15,381 bases of DNA, taken from RGIG3002 sp045546775. GTDB lineage: Bacteria > Bacillota > Clostridia > Lachnospirales > Lachnospiraceae. Position numbers and translations under genes: made by a program. The notes beneath the pieces were generated by a model. It had not been told where the DNA came from, ran no database searches, and saw only the letters and a program-made list of their open reading frames with translations. This document shows positions 13,738-15,381 of this stretch, piece after piece. Each line of letters begins with the position of its first letter. Within the stretch, counting starts at the first letter, position 1. The stretch covers positions 1-15,381 of the forward strand of contig JAZQDM010000022.1 of the NCBI GenBank assembly GCA_045546775.1, read 5' to 3'.

Positions 13738-13859
13738 GGCGGAAGACAATACCCCGAGACCACTGACAAGGATATTTTTGATGCTTACATAGGGCGCCAT
13801 CGATGCGCAAAAAGAGTGTGGACAAAGTGTTTTTGTCAGTAGTTTCGGTATCTTCCGTC
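13738..13859 (+). promoter_or_regulatory. Long imperfect stem in the pnp leader
   Basis: Bases 13738-13769 pair with 13833-13859 to give about 25 bp, interrupted by a CAA bulge (13747-13749), an extra pair of Cs and one C-A mismatch. The uninterrupted distal part ACTGACAA (13762-13769) is 8 bp. The 63-base apical region is partly structured. The stem ends 31 bases before the pnp start. E. coli pnp has an RNase III-cleaved leader stem used for PNPase autoregulation; a parallel role here is inference. A possible promoter inside the 5' arm (CTGACA 13763-13768, 17 bp, TACATA 13786-13791) would produce mRNA lacking that arm. Confidence 0.6.
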
Positions 13860-13890
13860 AGAAAAAATATTTTTTGAAAAGGAGAAAATT

Positions 13891-15381
13891 ATGTATCAGA
13901 CATTTACAATGGACTTAGCAGGCCGTACTTTAAAAGTTGATATCAACAGAGTCGGCAAACAGGCAAACGGTTGTGCATTTATGCAGTACGGCGAAACAAC
14001 AGTTTTGTGTACCGCAACAGCATCCGAAAAACCGAGAGATGGAATCGATTTCTTCCCGCTCAGCGTTGAGTATGAAGAAAAATTATATGCCGTAGGTAAA
14101 ATTCCGGGCGGCTTCAACAAGAGAGAAGGAAAAGCTTCCGAAAACGCAATTTTGACAAGCCGTGTTATCGACAGACCGATGCGTCCGCTTTTCCCAAAAG
14201 ATTACAGAAATGATGTAACATTAAACAACATGGTTATGTCCGTTGACCCGGCATGCCGTCCTGAACTTGTTGCAATGCTTGGTGCTTCTATCGCAACTTG
14301 CATTTCCGATATTCCGTTTAACGGTCCTTGTGCTATGACACAGGTTGGTTTGGTAAACGGTGAATTCGTCATCAACCCGTCTCAGGAACAGTGGAAAAAC
14401 GGTGATTTGAACCTTACTGTTGCTTCTACAAGCGAAAAAGTTATCATGATTGAAGCCGGTGCAAATGAAGTACCGGAAGCAAAAATGATTGAAGCAATTT
14501 ACAAAGCGCATGAAATCAACCAGACAATCATTGCATTTATCAATGATATGGTTGCAAAAATCGGCAAACCGAAACATGAGTATACAAGCTGTGCAATCCC
14601 TACAGAGATGTTCGATGCGATGAAAGAAATCGTAACACCGGAAGAAATGGAAACAGCTGTATTTACAGATGACAAACAGACAAGAGAAGAAAACATCCGC
14701 AACATTACTGCAAAATTTGAAGAGGCTTTTGCAGAAAACGAAGAGTGGATGGCTATCCTTGGCGAAGCTGTTTATCAGTACGAAAAGAAAACAGTTCGTA
14801 AGATGATTTTGAAAGACCAGAAACGTCCGGATGGACGTGCTATCGCACAGATTCGTCCGCTCGCAGCTGAGGTGGATTTGATTCCGAGAGTACACGGTTC
14901 TGCCATGTTTACAAGAGGACAAACTCAGATTTGTAACGTATGTACACTTGCTCCGTTGTCTGAAGTGCAGAGAATTGATGGTTTGGATGAAAACGAAGTA
15001 AATAAGAGATATATGCATCATTACAACTTCCCGTCTTACTCCGTAGGTGAGACAAAACCTTCCAGAGGACCGGGACGTCGTGAAATCGGTCATGGTGCTT
15101 TGGCAGAGAGAGCATTAATTCCGGTACTTCCGACAGAGGAAGAATTCCCGTATGCAATCCGTACAGTATCCGAGACATTTGAGTCTAACGGTTCTACATC
15201 CATGGCTTCTACATGTGCTTCCTGTATGTCCCTTATGGCTGCAGGTGTGCCGATTAAGAAAATGGTTGCAGGTATTTCCTGTGGTCTCGTAACAGGCGAT
15301 ACAGATGATGATTATGTACTTTTGACAGATATCCAGGGCTTGGAGGACTTCTTCGGCGACATGGACTTCAAAGTAACAGGT
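13891..15381 (+). CDS. pnp: Polyribonucleotide nucleotidyltransferase (PNPase), 3'-truncated by window edge
   Basis: Phosphorolytic 3'-5' exoribonuclease of the RNA degradation machinery. 497 codons are visible. The first RNase PH-like domain (~1-140: LAGRTLKVDINRVGKQANG, PGGFNKREGK, SRVIDRPMRPLFP) is followed by the helical linker domain (~240-310). The second RNase PH-like domain starts at KDQKRPDGRAIAQIRPL and contains FTRGQTQ, HHYNFPSYSVGE, the phosphate-binding GPGRREIGHGALAERAL and, at the window end, the metal-site motif FFGDMDFKVTG. The KH and S1 domains lie beyond the window. ATG 13891 follows AAGGAG (13879-13884). Located after rpsO, with a long hairpin in its leader. Confidence 0.98.
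   Translation, partial: MYQTFTMDLAGRTLKVDINRVGKQANGCAFMQYGETTVLCTATASEKPRDGIDFFPLSVEYEEKLYAVGKIPGGFNKREGKASENAILTSRVIDRPMRPLFPKDYRNDVTLNNMVMSVDPACRPELVAMLGASIATCISDIPFNGPCAMTQVGLVNGEFVINPSQEQWKNGDLNLTVASTSEKVIMIEAGANEVPEAKMIEAIYKAHEINQTIIAFINDMVAKIGKPKHEYTSCAIPTEMFDAMKEIVTPEEMETAVFTDDKQTREENIRNITAKFEEAFAENEEWMAILGEAVYQYEKKTVRKMILKDQKRPDGRAIAQIRPLAAEVDLIPRVHGSAMFTRGQTQICNVCTLAPLSEVQRIDGLDENEVNKRYMHHYNFPSYSVGETKPSRGPGRREIGHGALAERALIPVLPTEEEFPYAIRTVSETFESNGSTSMASTCASCMSLMAAGVPIKKMVAGISCGLVTGDTDDDYVLLTDIQGLEDFFGDMDFKVTG

Noticed and set aside
13862..13875. AAAAAATATTTTTT palindrome before pnp as terminator or operator
   Set aside because: A/T only, overlaps the ribosome binding region and is not adjacent to the stem; probably just an A/T-rich leader.
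14221..15093. 290-residue minus-strand open frame
   Set aside because: Lies wholly inside pnp, has low-complexity Cys/Phe-rich composition and no ribosome binding site or family pattern; antisense shadow.
1..15381. CRISPR array, tRNA, rRNA or insertion sequence
   Set aside because: No regularly spaced repeats, no cloverleaf or rRNA-like stretch and no transposase or terminal repeats were recognised.

Overview
The window looks like a chromosome segment from a low-GC, Gram-positive, anaerobic-type Firmicute, most like a clostridial relative of the Lachnospiraceae. The evidence is the core gene order infB-rbfA-nrnA-truB-ribF and then rpsO-pnp, strong AGGAGG-type ribosome binding sites, TTG starts, and sigma-A promoters close to consensus. 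The species assignment is inference; no rRNA or other marker is present.

Layout. (1) Positions 1-5442, plus strand: the distal part of the translation/RNA-maturation operon: 5'-truncated infB (IF2), rbfA (30S maturation), nrnA (DHH nanoRNase/pAp phosphatase), truB (tRNA psi55 synthase) and ribF (FMN/FAD synthesis). (2) Positions 5443-13100: an accessory block of about 7.6 kb between ribF and rpsO. It holds a secreted SH3-SH3-NlpC/P60 wall hydrolase behind a perfect consensus promoter, an ECF-type sigma factor translationally coupled to a membrane anti-sigma-like protein, a minus-strand XRE regulator with two membrane segments, a minus-strand heterodimeric ABC exporter with one degenerate and one canonical catalytic site, a plus-strand zinc-ribbon protein sharing overlapping divergent promoters with the exporter, and a minus-strand DUF3592-like membrane protein. 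(3) Positions 13271-15381, plus strand: rpsO (S15) and 3'-truncated pnp, each preceded by a structured leader.

How it fits together. The outer genes form the conserved translation and RNA-turnover neighbourhood. The inner genes share a cell-envelope theme (wall hydrolase, membrane-linked sigma switch, membrane-anchored repressor-like protein, drug-type exporter), but they are separate transcription units with their own promoters and terminators; joint function is inference. No mobile element, tRNA, rRNA or CRISPR array was seen.

The strongest second-look items are regulatory: a long imperfect stem in the pnp leader resembling the RNase III/PNPase autoregulation logic of E. coli; an rpsO leader hairpin carrying a U-G/G-C step of the kind S15 recognises; fully overlapping -10 boxes of the divergent exporter and zinc-ribbon promoters; a perfect 8-bp dyad at the predicted start site of the DUF3592-like gene; and an anti-sigma ectodomain whose pattern recalls secreted-protease prodomains.
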